From Thauera sp. (GTDB lineage: Bacteria; Pseudomonadota; Gammaproteobacteria; Burkholderiales; Rhodocyclaceae), in NCBI GenBank assembly GCA_017302295.1, contig JAFLDS010000013.1:27925-91924 (forward strand): 64,000 bases of DNA, given 5' to 3'. The translations under genes were made by a program, and so were the position numbers. Of this stretch, positions 1-7,718 are shown piece after piece. Position 1 is the first letter of the stretch; each line of letters begins with the position of its first letter. The notes below the pieces were generated by a model. It was given only the letters and a program-made list of their open reading frames with translations, did no database searches and was not told the DNA's origin.

Positions 1-1088
1 GCAAGGACGCGCAGATCGTCATCTCGAAATCCGACTGGCGCGGCGCGACGGCACCGCATCTGATGATTCTCGAGGGCGATGAGGAGGAGGGCTTCCTCGC
101 CGGCAAGCCCCGTTTCAAGCCGCTCTACTCGATGATGAAGGAAGCCGGCGTCCCCCTGCAGACGCTGCGTCCTCCGGCGATGATGACGCGCACGCCGGTC
201 GACTCGAAGGGCCAGTTGCTCGCCCTGCCGGTGGGTTTGTCCACGCCGGTGCTGTTCCTGAATCGCGACGCCTTGCGCAAGGCCGGCGTCAATCCCGACA
301 AGCCCGAGATTGGCACCTGGTTCGATCTGCAGAACACGCTGGGCCGGCTCTCCGATGCCGGCCAGCAGTGCCCCTACACCGTGTCCGAACCGGGCCGCGT
401 GATGGTCGAGAACCTCAGCGCGTGGCACAACGAGCCGGTCGCGGCTGCGCGCGGCAAGACGATGGCGCCTTCCTTCAACGGCATGTTCCAGGTCAAGCAC
501 GTGGCGATGATGGCGAGCTGGCAGCGCGCCCGCTACCTGCATGTCTTCGGCGGCAAGACCGAGGCCGAGGAGCGTTTCGCTGCCGGCGAGTGCGCCGTCA
601 TCGCCGCACCGTCGGCGAGCTGGGCCGATTTCCGCGCGAAAGGCAAGGTCGATGTCGGCGTCGCACGCCTGCCTTACTACGACGACTTCCCCGGCGCGCC
701 ACAGAACACGCTTGCCGACGGTCCTGCGCTGTGGGCATCCGCAGGCAAGAAGCCGGCCGAGTACAAGGCAATGGCGCGTTTCGTGGGTTTCTGGCTGCAG
801 CCCGAGAACCAGGTCGCCTGGCAGCGTCAGACCGGTTACCTGCCGCTGAACCGCGCCGGCCTGCTGGCTTCGCAGAGCGAGCTGCTGGGGCAGGATCTCG
901 ACAACATCCGTGTCGCTGTGGCGCAGCTCTCCAACAAGCCGGCCACTGCCGACTCGTCGGCGCAGCCGGTTGTCCAGCGCGAGAAGGTGCGTCGCATCCT
1001 CGACGAAGAACTGGCAGGCGTGTGGGCGGACCGCAAGGCGGCCAAGGAGGCGCTGGACAATGCCGTGGCACGCGCCTCGGGCGGCTGA
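1..1088 (+). CDS. ugpB: ABC transporter periplasmic binding protein, UgpB-like (5' end missing)
   Basis: The reading frame is already open at base 3, so the true start lies left of the window; 361 residues are visible. The visible part aligns from memory with most of the mature region of glycerol-3-phosphate binding protein UgpB: a STPVLFLNRDALRKAG segment near the left end, ENLSAWHN in the middle, QNTLADGPALWASAGK later, and the end-of-protein pattern VRRILDEELAGVW followed by a Lys/Ala-rich helix. UgpB-class proteins deliver glycerol-3-phosphate or glycerophosphodiesters (in some relatives, sugars) to an ABC permease in the inner membrane. The permease and ATPase genes are not in the window; they could lie to the left. 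Another carbohydrate-binding CUT1 protein is the main alternative. Confidence 0.78.
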   Translation, partial: KDAQIVISKSDWRGATAPHLMILEGDEEEGFLAGKPRFKPLYSMMKEAGVPLQTLRPPAMMTRTPVDSKGQLLALPVGLSTPVLFLNRDALRKAGVNPDKPEIGTWFDLQNTLGRLSDAGQQCPYTVSEPGRVMVENLSAWHNEPVAAARGKTMAPSFNGMFQVKHVAMMASWQRARYLHVFGGKTEAEERFAAGECAVIAAPSASWADFRAKGKVDVGVARLPYYDDFPGAPQNTLADGPALWASAGKKPAEYKAMARFVGFWLQPENQVAWQRQTGYLPLNRAGLLASQSELLGQDLDNIRVAVAQLSNKPATADSSAQPVVQREKVRRILDEELAGVWADRKAAKEALDNAVARASGG

Positions 1089-1151
1089 GGCCGGTTCGCG
1101 ACGCAAGACCTCGCGGTCTCCGGTGATGAGCGTCCGCGCAGCCGCGTCAGC

Positions 1152-1181
1152 TTGACGCGGCTTGCGCAGGGCCCCTACCAT
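1152..1181 (+). promoter_or_regulatory. Predicted sigma-70 promoter of ispB
   Basis: A TTGACG -35 box at 1152-1157 is followed after 18 bases by TACCAT at 1176-1181. It sits directly before ispB, so transcription would start near 1188 and leave only about 18 bases of leader. If real, it rules out translation starting at the upstream in-frame TTG at 1152. Confidence 0.5.
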
Positions 1182-1205
1182 CCCGTCTTTTCCGCGAGCA
1201 TCCTC

Positions 1206-2174
1206 TTGTCCGTCAAGCAGCTATTCGATCCGATCGCCGCCGACATGCAGGCGGTGGATACGGTCATCCGCGAACGTCTGTATTCCGACGTGGTCCTGAT
1301 CCGGCAGGTGGCCGAATACATCATCCACAGCGGTGGCAAGCGGCTGCGTCCGGCGCTGGTGTTGTTCACTGCGGGGGCGATGGGGTACAAGGGTACGCAG
1401 CACCACGAATTGGCTGCAGTGGTCGAGTTCATCCACACCGCAACGCTGCTGCACGACGACGTCGTCGACGAATCGGACCTGCGCCGCGGCAACAAGACGG
1501 CGAACGCGATGTTCGGCAATGCCGCGTCGGTGCTGGTCGGCGACTTCCTCTATTCGCGTGCCTTCCAGATGATGGTGGGTGTCGACAACATGCGGGTGAT
1601 GCGCGTGCTGGCCGATGCCACCAATGTCATCGCCGAGGGCGAAGTTCTGCAGCTCCTCAACTGCCACAACGCCGATGTCGGCGTCGAGGATTACCTGCGC
1701 GTGATCCGCTACAAGACGGCCAAGCTGTTCGAGGCGGCTTCGCGACTCGGCGGCATCCTGGCCGGCGCCGACGATGAACAGGAACAGCGCCTCGCCGCAT
1801 TCGGGATGCATCTGGGGACCGCGTTCCAGATTATCGACGACGTCCTCGACTATTCCGCCGACGAAGCCGAAACGGGCAAGCATCTTGGCGACGACCTTGC
1901 CGAGGGCAAACCGACGCTGCCGCTGATCCACGTGATGCTGCAGGGCTCGGCGGAGCAGGCCGCGATCGTTCGCAATGCCATCGAGAGCGGTGGCAGGGAC
2001 GATTTCGCCGCGGTGCTCGGGGCGATACAGGCGACGGGTGCGCTGGACGAAGCGCGCAGGCACGCGCGGGTCGAGGCCGATCTCGCAATCGATGCGATTT
2101 CCACTCTCCCCCCTTCCAATTTCAAGGATGCGCTGCTACAATTATCGGACTTTGCAGTTGCGAGAAATCACTGA
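1206..2174 (+). CDS. ispB: Octaprenyl (polyprenyl) diphosphate synthase
   Basis: This trans-prenyltransferase adds isopentenyl diphosphate units to farnesyl diphosphate to make the C40 side chain of ubiquinone. The 322-residue product carries both aspartate-rich metal-binding motifs, DDVVDESD (first Asp near residue 84) and DDVLDYSAD (near residue 211). It also has the GGKRLRP substrate motif near residue 43 and matches E. coli IspB along its length. I chose the TTG at 1206 because the protein family begins about there and a good promoter overlaps the longer alternative; ATG 1245 is also possible. No clear ribosome binding site is visible, which suits a very short leader. A tRNA-Pro gene follows closely, with its promoter inside the end of this gene. 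Confidence 0.93.
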   Translation: MSVKQLFDPIAADMQAVDTVIRERLYSDVVLIRQVAEYIIHSGGKRLRPALVLFTAGAMGYKGTQHHELAAVVEFIHTATLLHDDVVDESDLRRGNKTANAMFGNAASVLVGDFLYSRAFQMMVGVDNMRVMRVLADATNVIAEGEVLQLLNCHNADVGVEDYLRVIRYKTAKLFEAASRLGGILAGADDEQEQRLAAFGMHLGTAFQIIDDVLDYSADEAETGKHLGDDLAEGKPTLPLIHVMLQGSAEQAAIVRNAIESGGRDDFAAVLGAIQATGALDEARRHARVEADLAIDAISTLPPSNFKDALLQLSDFAVARNH

Positions 2175-2180
2175 TAAGAT
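2152..2180 (+). promoter_or_regulatory. Predicted promoter of tRNA-Pro
   Basis: TTGCAG at 2152-2157 and TAAGAT at 2175-2180 are separated by exactly 17 bases. The element overlaps the last codons of ispB and ends 33 bases before the tRNA, a suitable distance for a stable-RNA promoter with a short 5' leader. Confidence 0.6.
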
Positions 2181-2213
2181 ATCTGGCTTCGCAGGGAAAA
2201 GCAGCAAAAGTGT

Positions 2214-2290
2214 CGGGGAATAGCTCAGCCTGGTAGAGCACTGCGTTCGGGACGCAGGGGCCGGAGGTTCGAATCCTCTTTCCCCGACCA
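2214..2290 (+). tRNA. tRNA-Pro (anticodon CGG)
   Basis: The 77-base sequence folds as a cloverleaf. The acceptor arms CGGGGAA and TTCCCCG pair at the two ends, the D-arm contains AGCTCAG...GGTAGAGC, the anticodon stem is CTGCG/CGCAG around the loop TTCGGGA with anticodon CGG, and the T-arm has GGTTCGAATCC. The 3' ACCA is encoded at 2287-2290. It reads proline codon CCG, an abundant codon in this GC-rich genome. Confidence 0.97.
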
Positions 2291-2303
2291 TCAATACAAG
2301 ATA

Positions 2304-2328
2304 ACCGCCCTCGAGGCGGTTTTTCTTT
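2304..2328 (+). terminator. Rho-independent terminator after tRNA-Pro
   Basis: ACCGCC (2304-2309) pairs with GGCGGT (2315-2320) around a 5-base loop and is followed by a T-rich run. It lies 13 bases after the tRNA. Confidence 0.85.
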
Positions 2329-2423
2329 TTGTGCGCCTACCATGTAGGCTGTGGGCGAAGCTGGTTTTTGTTGCGGGCCGAATCCGCTCCGACCCGGTCG
2401 TTGAAATCAAAGGAAAGAAGTCG

Positions 2424-2870
2424 ATGAGCCAAACGTCTGAATTCGAGTGGGACGACCGCTATCTGATGGGTTATGCGGCGATGGACGACACGCACAAGGA
2501 GTTCGTCGATTGTGTGGATGCGATGCTGACTGCCAGCGACGAGCAGATGCTGGCGGCGCTCGATGCCTTCATCGACCACGCGGAACGTCATTTCGAGCAG
2601 GAAAAGGCGTGGATGAGCGCCGATGGTTTCCCTGCGCGCGACTGTCACGTCGAGGAACACGACAAGGTGATGGAGTCGGCGTACGAAGTGCGCAAGCTCG
2701 TCGCGGAAGGCAACTGCCTGGTAGGGCGTGATTTTGCTCAGGCGGCGATGGAGTGGTTCCCCGGTCACGCCGACTACATGGATTCGGCGTTGGCGAACTG
2801 GCTGGTGAAGCGTGCGCACGACGGTTCGCCGCTCGTCCTGCGCCGCAAGAAGCCGGGCGCGGAGCAGTAA
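2424..2870 (+). CDS. Bacteriohemerythrin (single-domain hemerythrin)
   Basis: This 148-residue protein is a diiron, oxygen-binding four-helix bundle. All seven expected iron ligands are present: His24, His56 with Glu60 (HFEQE), His75 and His79 (HVEEH), and His115 with Asp120 (HADYMD). Such proteins bind O2, and sometimes NO, in the cytoplasm and are thought to store or deliver oxygen to respiratory or oxygenase enzymes or to act as sensors. There is no fused signalling domain here. The ATG at 2424 is preceded by AGGAAAG, which decides the start. It stands alone, separated from the tRNA by a terminator. The role beyond oxygen binding is inference. Confidence 0.93.
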   Translation: MSQTSEFEWDDRYLMGYAAMDDTHKEFVDCVDAMLTASDEQMLAALDAFIDHAERHFEQEKAWMSADGFPARDCHVEEHDKVMESAYEVRKLVAEGNCLVGRDFAQAAMEWFPGHADYMDSALANWLVKRAHDGSPLVLRRKKPGAEQ

Positions 2871-2889
2871 GCAGGGCTTGGGTGGGCAT

Positions 2890-2925
2890 GGACCGCCCCG
2901 TCGCGACTTGCGCGCGGGGCGGTCC
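2890..2925. terminator. Strong hairpin between convergent genes
   Basis: GGACCGCCCCG (2890-2900) pairs perfectly over 11 bases with CGGGGCGGTCC (2915-2925) around a 14-base loop. It lies between the hemerythrin stop and the stop of the TonB receptor on the other strand. There is no clean T-run, so it may act as a bidirectional pause or mRNA-end structure rather than a classical terminator. Confidence 0.6.
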
Positions 2926-2927
2926 GA

Positions 2928-5078
2928 TCAGTAACGGTAGGTCAGGCGCACGCCGCCGAACAGGTTGCGTCCCGGGCCGGGTTCGTAGAAGCGGCCGTTG
3001 CGGTCGCCGACGATCACCGAGCCGATGTGCTTGCGGTCGAACAGGTTGTCGAGCCGGATGAATTCGGAGAGCGTCCACGGCCCGGACTGCTGTTCGGCGC
3101 CCAGACGCAAGTTGACCAGAGTGTAGGCGGGCGCTTCGTGCTGGTCGTTCAGGTCGTTTACGAACACCCGGCTGCGATGCACGCCTTCGATGGCGGTGCT
3201 GATGCCGGCGACGGGTTTCCAGCCGAGCTCGGCATAGGTGGTGAGCGCGGGGACCCCGGGAATGCGGCGCCCCTCCGGCACGACCGTCGTGCCGGTGGTG
3301 AAGGCCTCGTCGTAGATGGCGCGCATTGCGGTGACCGCGCCGCGCGCCGTCAGCGTGCGGGTCAGATTGCTCTCCACAGCGAACTCGGCACCCTGGCGCA
3401 GGGTCTTGCCGGCATTGGCATAGAAGGTGCGGCCACCCAGACTGCCCGCGACGACGATCTCGTCGTCGGTGCGGATCTGGAACAGCGCGGCATTGACGCG
3501 CGTCGACTCACCGACATAGGCCTTCACGCCGATCTCCGCCTGCTGGCTGCGTGAGGGCTTGAGCGCAAAGTTGAAGCCGCCGCGGTCGGCCGGGTAGGAA
3601 AGCTCGTTGAGCGTTGGCGTCTCGAAACCGGTGCCCAGGCTGGCGTACAGGTTGAGCAGCGGCGTGGCGCGCCACAGCACGCCCACGGCCGGCGTTGTCT
3701 TGCGGAAGGTGACCGCGCCGCTGTCGTCGCCGTTCGCCCCGATCACGTACTGGTCATCGACCTCGAACTTCACCTGGCTGTGCCGTACGCCGGCTGTCCA
3801 GTCCCAGTCGCCCTGTCTCCAGATCGCCTGCAGGTAGGGATCGGTGCTGGTCACGGTGTCGATTTCGTCCCGGCGCAGCGCGCCCTTCACGCCCAGCCGG
3901 TCGCCGATGAAATTCTGGTAGCCCTGGCGGTCGTCTTCCGAGCGGTCGTAGTCGATGCCGGCGGTCACCGTCAGGTGTCCGCTGCCGACGTCGCGCTCGG
4001 CAATCCAGCGCGCACCGAGGCCGAAGAAGTCACGGTCGAAGTCCACCACGCCGCCAGGGTGGGTGGCTGTCTGTACCGCCTTCGGAATGGACTGGAACTG
4101 GGTGACGCTGCGCTGTCCGGCATAGGCGGTCAGTTGCAGGCGGTCGCTGCCGAAACGGCGCTCGTAGGTGGCGCCGCCCTGCATGTGCTCGATGCGCTTG
4201 CGCGTGCGGTACTGCAGCGCGACCGGGTCGACCGCGGTCTCGTCGCGTTGATAGGTGTCCCAGTCGATGCCCAGCGGATCGTCGGTGTAGGGCTGGCGCA
4301 GGCCGCTGGCGAGCAGCGTCAGCTTGCTGTCCGCATCGGGCGCCAGGGTGATCTTGGCGAAGCCCTGGTCGCGTTTGGCGGCGCTGTAGTCGCGCTCGCC
4401 GTCGGTCTCGAAGTGCGAGGCGTCGAGCACGTAGCCGATGCCATTCACCTCGCCTTCGGCGCCGAGGTCGTACTTGAGGGTGCCGTGTTCGCCGCCGAGC
4501 AGGCCGGCGCGCAGCCGCGGCGTGCCCTTGCCGTCGCGCGAGAAGAGCTGGATCACGCCGCCGGCGTGGTTGCCGTAGATGGTGGCGAAAGGGCCGCGCA
4601 GCACTTCGATGCGCTCGGCGGTGTCGAGGTTGAAGGTGGCGGCCTGGCCCTGGCCATCCGGATTGGTGGCGGGAATACCGTCGGCGATCAGCTTCACGCC
4701 GCGCACCCCGAACGCCGCCCGTGCGCCGAAGCCGCGCACCGAAATCTGCAGGTCCTGGGCGTAGTTCTGCCGATTCTGGACGACGACTCCGGGCACACTG
4801 CTGAGGATCTCCGACACGTTCACTCGGAGGCTCTCGGTGCTTGCGCCGCCGACGTCGACGCCCTCGATCGAGTAGGGGACGTCGAAGGCGGAGGCCTCCA
4901 CCCGGCTGCCGGTGATCACGACCGGCGACATCATCGGCGGCGCGGCCTCGTCCTCGGGCGCGGCTTGGGCGTTCGCGGCCTGTGCGGCGACGGCGCCCGC
5001 CGCGGCGAGCAGGACATGTCCCGCGAGGGAGCGCGCCGGAGCGCGGCGGCGCGGGTGAACGGTTGACGGTCGGATCAT
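2928..5078 (-). CDS. TonB-dependent outer-membrane receptor
   Basis: This 716-residue protein begins with a signal peptide (RRRAPARSLAGHVLLAAAGA... ending near ANAQA). A TonB-box-like segment (MSPVVITGSRVEASAF), a plug domain (VSEILSSVPGVVVQNRQNY, VRGFGARAAFGVRGV, IEVLRGPFATIYGNHAGGVI) and a long beta-barrel follow, ending in the usual aromatic residue (LTYRY). It would import a scarce ligand through the outer membrane using TonB energy. The start at 5078 is fixed by a strong AAGGAGGAG ribosome binding site; the same frame stays open much further upstream, but that part lies over aorA/aorB and is not coding. The closing VGDRNGRFYEPGPGRN pattern recalls YncD/PqqU-type receptors, which I hold only weakly. 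It faces away from the tungsten operon, so a metal ligand is possible but unproven. Confidence 0.9.
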   Translation of the reverse strand: MIRPSTVHPRRRAPARSLAGHVLLAAAGAVAAQAANAQAAPEDEAAPPMMSPVVITGSRVEASAFDVPYSIEGVDVGGASTESLRVNVSEILSSVPGVVVQNRQNYAQDLQISVRGFGARAAFGVRGVKLIADGIPATNPDGQGQAATFNLDTAERIEVLRGPFATIYGNHAGGVIQLFSRDGKGTPRLRAGLLGGEHGTLKYDLGAEGEVNGIGYVLDASHFETDGERDYSAAKRDQGFAKITLAPDADSKLTLLASGLRQPYTDDPLGIDWDTYQRDETAVDPVALQYRTRKRIEHMQGGATYERRFGSDRLQLTAYAGQRSVTQFQSIPKAVQTATHPGGVVDFDRDFFGLGARWIAERDVGSGHLTVTAGIDYDRSEDDRQGYQNFIGDRLGVKGALRRDEIDTVTSTDPYLQAIWRQGDWDWTAGVRHSQVKFEVDDQYVIGANGDDSGAVTFRKTTPAVGVLWRATPLLNLYASLGTGFETPTLNELSYPADRGGFNFALKPSRSQQAEIGVKAYVGESTRVNAALFQIRTDDEIVVAGSLGGRTFYANAGKTLRQGAEFAVESNLTRTLTARGAVTAMRAIYDEAFTTGTTVVPEGRRIPGVPALTTYAELGWKPVAGISTAIEGVHRSRVFVNDLNDQHEAPAYTLVNLRLGAEQQSGPWTLSEFIRLDNLFDRKHIGSVIVGDRNGRFYEPGPGRNLFGGVRLTYRY

Positions 5079-5175
5079 CGGGTCTCCTCCTTGGTCGCGG
5101 TGGCCTCTGTCGGCTATCGATGGCCATTTTTTCCCACATCCTAACCCGATGGTCAGCGGCGCGGGTTTTCCCCGG

Positions 5176-5203
5176 TTGACGGTCCGTTGGCGCTGCGTAT
5201 TCT
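5176..5203 (+). promoter_or_regulatory. Predicted promoter of the aor operon
   Basis: TTGACG (5176-5181) and TATTCT (5198-5203) are 16 bases apart and oriented towards aorA. Transcription would start near 5210 and give a leader of about 97 bases. I recognised no binding site for a known metal regulator. Confidence 0.55.
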
Positions 5204-5306
5204 GCAGGCAGACGCCCGCGTCACAGGGGCGCTTTCCGATCTCCCGCACGGCCGGGTTGTGTCCGTCCGCGAGAGGGGCGGCAGAACGAATCGGAGGAGA
5301 CCGTCG

Positions 5307-5786
5307 ATGTGGAAATCCCTGCACATTGATCCCGCCAAGTGCACCGGCTGTCTGCAATGCGAGATGGCCTGTTCCTACGAGCACACCGGGGCCATCAATC
5401 CGAGCAAGTCGCGCATCAAGGTGTTCAGCTTCGAGCACGAAGGGCGCAAGGTGCCCTACACCTGTACCCAATGCACCGAAGCCTGGTGCCTTAACGCCTG
5501 CCCGGTGGATGCGATCCGCATCGACCTGACCACCGGCGCCAAAATGGTGTTCGAGGACACCTGCGTCGGCTGCAAGGTGTGCACCATCGCCTGCCCCTTC
5601 GGCACGATCAATTACAACCAGGACAGCGGCAAGGTGCAGAAGTGCGATTTGTGCGCGGGCGATCCGGCCTGTGCCAAGGCCTGCCCGACCGGCGCGATCA
5701 CCTACATCGATGCCGACTGGACGGGGCTCGACCGCATGCGCGCGTGGGCGGGCAAGGTCAACACGCCGGCTTCGGCCGCCGCCTGA
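5307..5786 (+). CDS. aorA: Aldehyde oxidoreductase iron-sulfur subunit AorA
   Basis: This 159-residue ferredoxin-like protein has 16 cysteines arranged for four [4Fe-4S] clusters: Cys12/15/18/22, 53/56/61/65, 86/89/92/96 and 113/116/122/126. It resembles the HycB/DmsB type of electron-transfer subunit. In the Aromatoleum tungsten aldehyde oxidoreductase the equivalent AorA passes electrons from the tungsten subunit AorB to the flavin subunit AorC and forms the spine of an oligomeric filament (established for that homologue). Start ATG 5307 follows GGAGGA. aorB begins 12 bases after the stop, and the five aor genes read as one operon. Cytoplasmic, with no signal peptide. Confidence 0.92.
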   Translation: MWKSLHIDPAKCTGCLQCEMACSYEHTGAINPSKSRIKVFSFEHEGRKVPYTCTQCTEAWCLNACPVDAIRIDLTTGAKMVFEDTCVGCKVCTIACPFGTINYNQDSGKVQKCDLCAGDPACAKACPTGAITYIDADWTGLDRMRAWAGKVNTPASAAA

Positions 5787-5798
5787 AGGAGGACGATC

Positions 5799-7646
5799 AT
5801 GGGCTGGAATCGCAAGATCCTGCGGGTCGACCTGACGCGGGGCACCTGCACGGAAGAGCCGCTCAACATGCAGTGGGCGCAGGACTACCTCGGCTCGCGC
5901 GGGCTGGCATCGAAATACCTCGTGTCGGAGATCGATCCGAAGGTCGATCCGCTGTCGCCGGACAACAAGATGATCATGGCGACCGGTCCGCTCACCGGGA
6001 CGATGGCCTCCACCGGCGGCCGTTACACAGTCGTCACCAAGGGGCCGCTCACCGGCGCCATCGCCTGCTCGAACTCGGGCGGGTTCTTCGGTGCGGAGAT
6101 GAAGTTCGCCGGCTGGGACATGATCATCTTCGAGGGCCGCTCGCCCAAGCCGGTCTATCTGCACGTCGAGAACGATCGCGCCGAACTGCGCGATGCGGCC
6201 CATCTCTGGGGCAAGAGTTGCTGGGAGACCGAGGAGACGATCAAACACGAGTTGCAGGATCCGCTCGTGCGCGTTTCGTCGATCGGCCTGGCGGGCGAGA
6301 GTCAGGTTTTTTACGCCTGTATCGTCAATGACCTGCACCGCGCCGCCGGGCGGTCCGGCGTGGGCGCGGTGATGGGCTCGAAGAACCTGAAAGCGGTGGC
6401 GATCCGTGGGACCAAGGGCGTATCGGGCATCCGCGATTTCGGTGAGTTCCTGCAGGCCACCACCGCCGCGAAGAAGGTGCTGGCCGACAACGCGGTCACC
6501 GGCCAGGGCCTGCCCAAGTACGGCACGCAGGTGCTGATGAACGTGATCAACGAGATCGGCGCGCTGCCCACGCGCAACCACCGCGACGTGCAGTTCGAGG
6601 ACGCGAACAAGATCTCCGCCGAGGCGATGCACGAGAAGCGCCCGACCGACGGCAAGCCGCATCTGGTGACGAACGCGGCCTGTTTCGGCTGCACCATCGC
6701 TTGTGGCCGCATCTCCGAGATCGACAAGGGGCACTTCACCGTCAAGAACAGCCCGAAGTACTGGGGCGCGTCGGGCGGCCTGGAGTACGAAGCGGCGTGG
6801 GCGCTGGGCGCGGCCAATGGCGTGGGTGACCTCGAGGCCCTGCAGTACGCCAACCTGCTATGCAACGAGCAGGGCATGGACCCGATCTCCTTCGGCGCGA
6901 CCGTGGGCGCGGCCATGGAGTTGTACGAGATGGGCGTGCTCACCCGCGAGCAGATCGGCCTCGAGGCGCCGTTCGGCTCGGCCGAGGCGCTGGCGCGGCT
7001 GGCTGAAATGACCGCGACGGGCGAGGGGTTCGGCAAGGAGCTGGGCCTGGGGTCGAAGCGCCTGTGCACGAAGTATGGCCACCCCGAGCTGTCGATGAGC
7101 GTGAAGGGCCAGGAATTTCCCGCCTACGACTCGCGCGGCATCCAGGGCATGGGGCTCGCCTACGCGACCTCCAACCGTGGTGCGTGCCATCTGCGCGGCT
7201 ACACCGTCACCTCCGAGGTGCTCGGCATCCCGGTGAAGACCGATCCGCACGTCACCGAGGGCAAACCGGAACTGGTCAAGGCCTTCCAGGACGCCACCGC
7301 GGTGTTCGACTCCGCCGGCATCTGCGTGTTCACCAGCTTCGCGTGGACCCTGGCCGACGTGCAGCCGCAGCTCGCCGCCGCCTGCGAGGGCGACTGGAGC
7401 ATGGAGCGCCTGAACGAGGTGGGCGAGCGCATCTGGAACATGGAGCGCCAGTTCAACAACGCCGCCGGCTTCACCGCCAAGGACGACAACCTGCCGCCGC
7501 GGCTGACCTCCGAGCCCGCCAGGACCGGCCCTGCGAAGGGCATGGTGAACCAGCTCGGCAAGATGCTGCCCGAGTACTACCAGATGCGCGGCTGGACGCC
7601 CGAGGGCGTGCCCACGCCGGAGACGCTGGCCCGGCTCGGACTCTGA
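5799..7646 (+). CDS. aorB: Tungsten-containing aldehyde:ferredoxin oxidoreductase large subunit AorB
   Basis: This 615-residue enzyme oxidises aldehydes to carboxylic acids using a tungsten bis-pyranopterin cofactor and one [4Fe-4S] cluster. The N-terminal domain shows the family signature (MGWNRKILRVDLT, YLGSRGLASKYL, TGPLTGTMASTGGRY). The cluster ligands are Cys295, Cys298 and Cys302 (CFGCTIAC), with the distant fourth at Cys509 (DSAGICVF). His464 (ACHLRGYT) lies where the archaeal enzyme has an active-site histidine. Length matches the AOR family. Next to tungstate-import genes, tungsten rather than molybdenum is the likely metal. The exact aldehyde is unknown; the Aromatoleum homologue accepts many aromatic and aliphatic aldehydes. 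Confidence 0.95.
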   Translation: MGWNRKILRVDLTRGTCTEEPLNMQWAQDYLGSRGLASKYLVSEIDPKVDPLSPDNKMIMATGPLTGTMASTGGRYTVVTKGPLTGAIACSNSGGFFGAEMKFAGWDMIIFEGRSPKPVYLHVENDRAELRDAAHLWGKSCWETEETIKHELQDPLVRVSSIGLAGESQVFYACIVNDLHRAAGRSGVGAVMGSKNLKAVAIRGTKGVSGIRDFGEFLQATTAAKKVLADNAVTGQGLPKYGTQVLMNVINEIGALPTRNHRDVQFEDANKISAEAMHEKRPTDGKPHLVTNAACFGCTIACGRISEIDKGHFTVKNSPKYWGASGGLEYEAAWALGAANGVGDLEALQYANLLCNEQGMDPISFGATVGAAMELYEMGVLTREQIGLEAPFGSAEALARLAEMTATGEGFGKELGLGSKRLCTKYGHPELSMSVKGQEFPAYDSRGIQGMGLAYATSNRGACHLRGYTVTSEVLGIPVKTDPHVTEGKPELVKAFQDATAVFDSAGICVFTSFAWTLADVQPQLAAACEGDWSMERLNEVGERIWNMERQFNNAAGFTAKDDNLPPRLTSEPARTGPAKGMVNQLGKMLPEYYQMRGWTPEGVPTPETLARLGL

Positions 7647-7670
7647 GATCCGCTCCGATATCAGCCCGGT

Positions 7671-7690
7671 CTTCGCCCGCAAGGGCGAAG
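7671..7690 (+). other. Hairpin between aorB and aorC
   Basis: CTTCGCCC (7671-7678) pairs perfectly with GGGCGAAG (7683-7690) around a GCAA tetraloop, a very stable GNRA fold. It lies in the 72-base gap between aorB and aorC. A short T-run (GCTTTTAC) follows a few bases later, so it could partly terminate transcription or protect the upstream mRNA. Confidence 0.6.
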
Positions 7691-7718
7691 GGGGCTGCTT
7701 TTACGTCGAGGATTCGCG

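Noticed and set aside
5079-6734. Open frame extending the TonB receptor far upstream on the minus strand
   Set aside because: It lies opposite aorA and aorB, has no signal peptide, and a strong ribosome binding site with a signal peptide exists at 5078.
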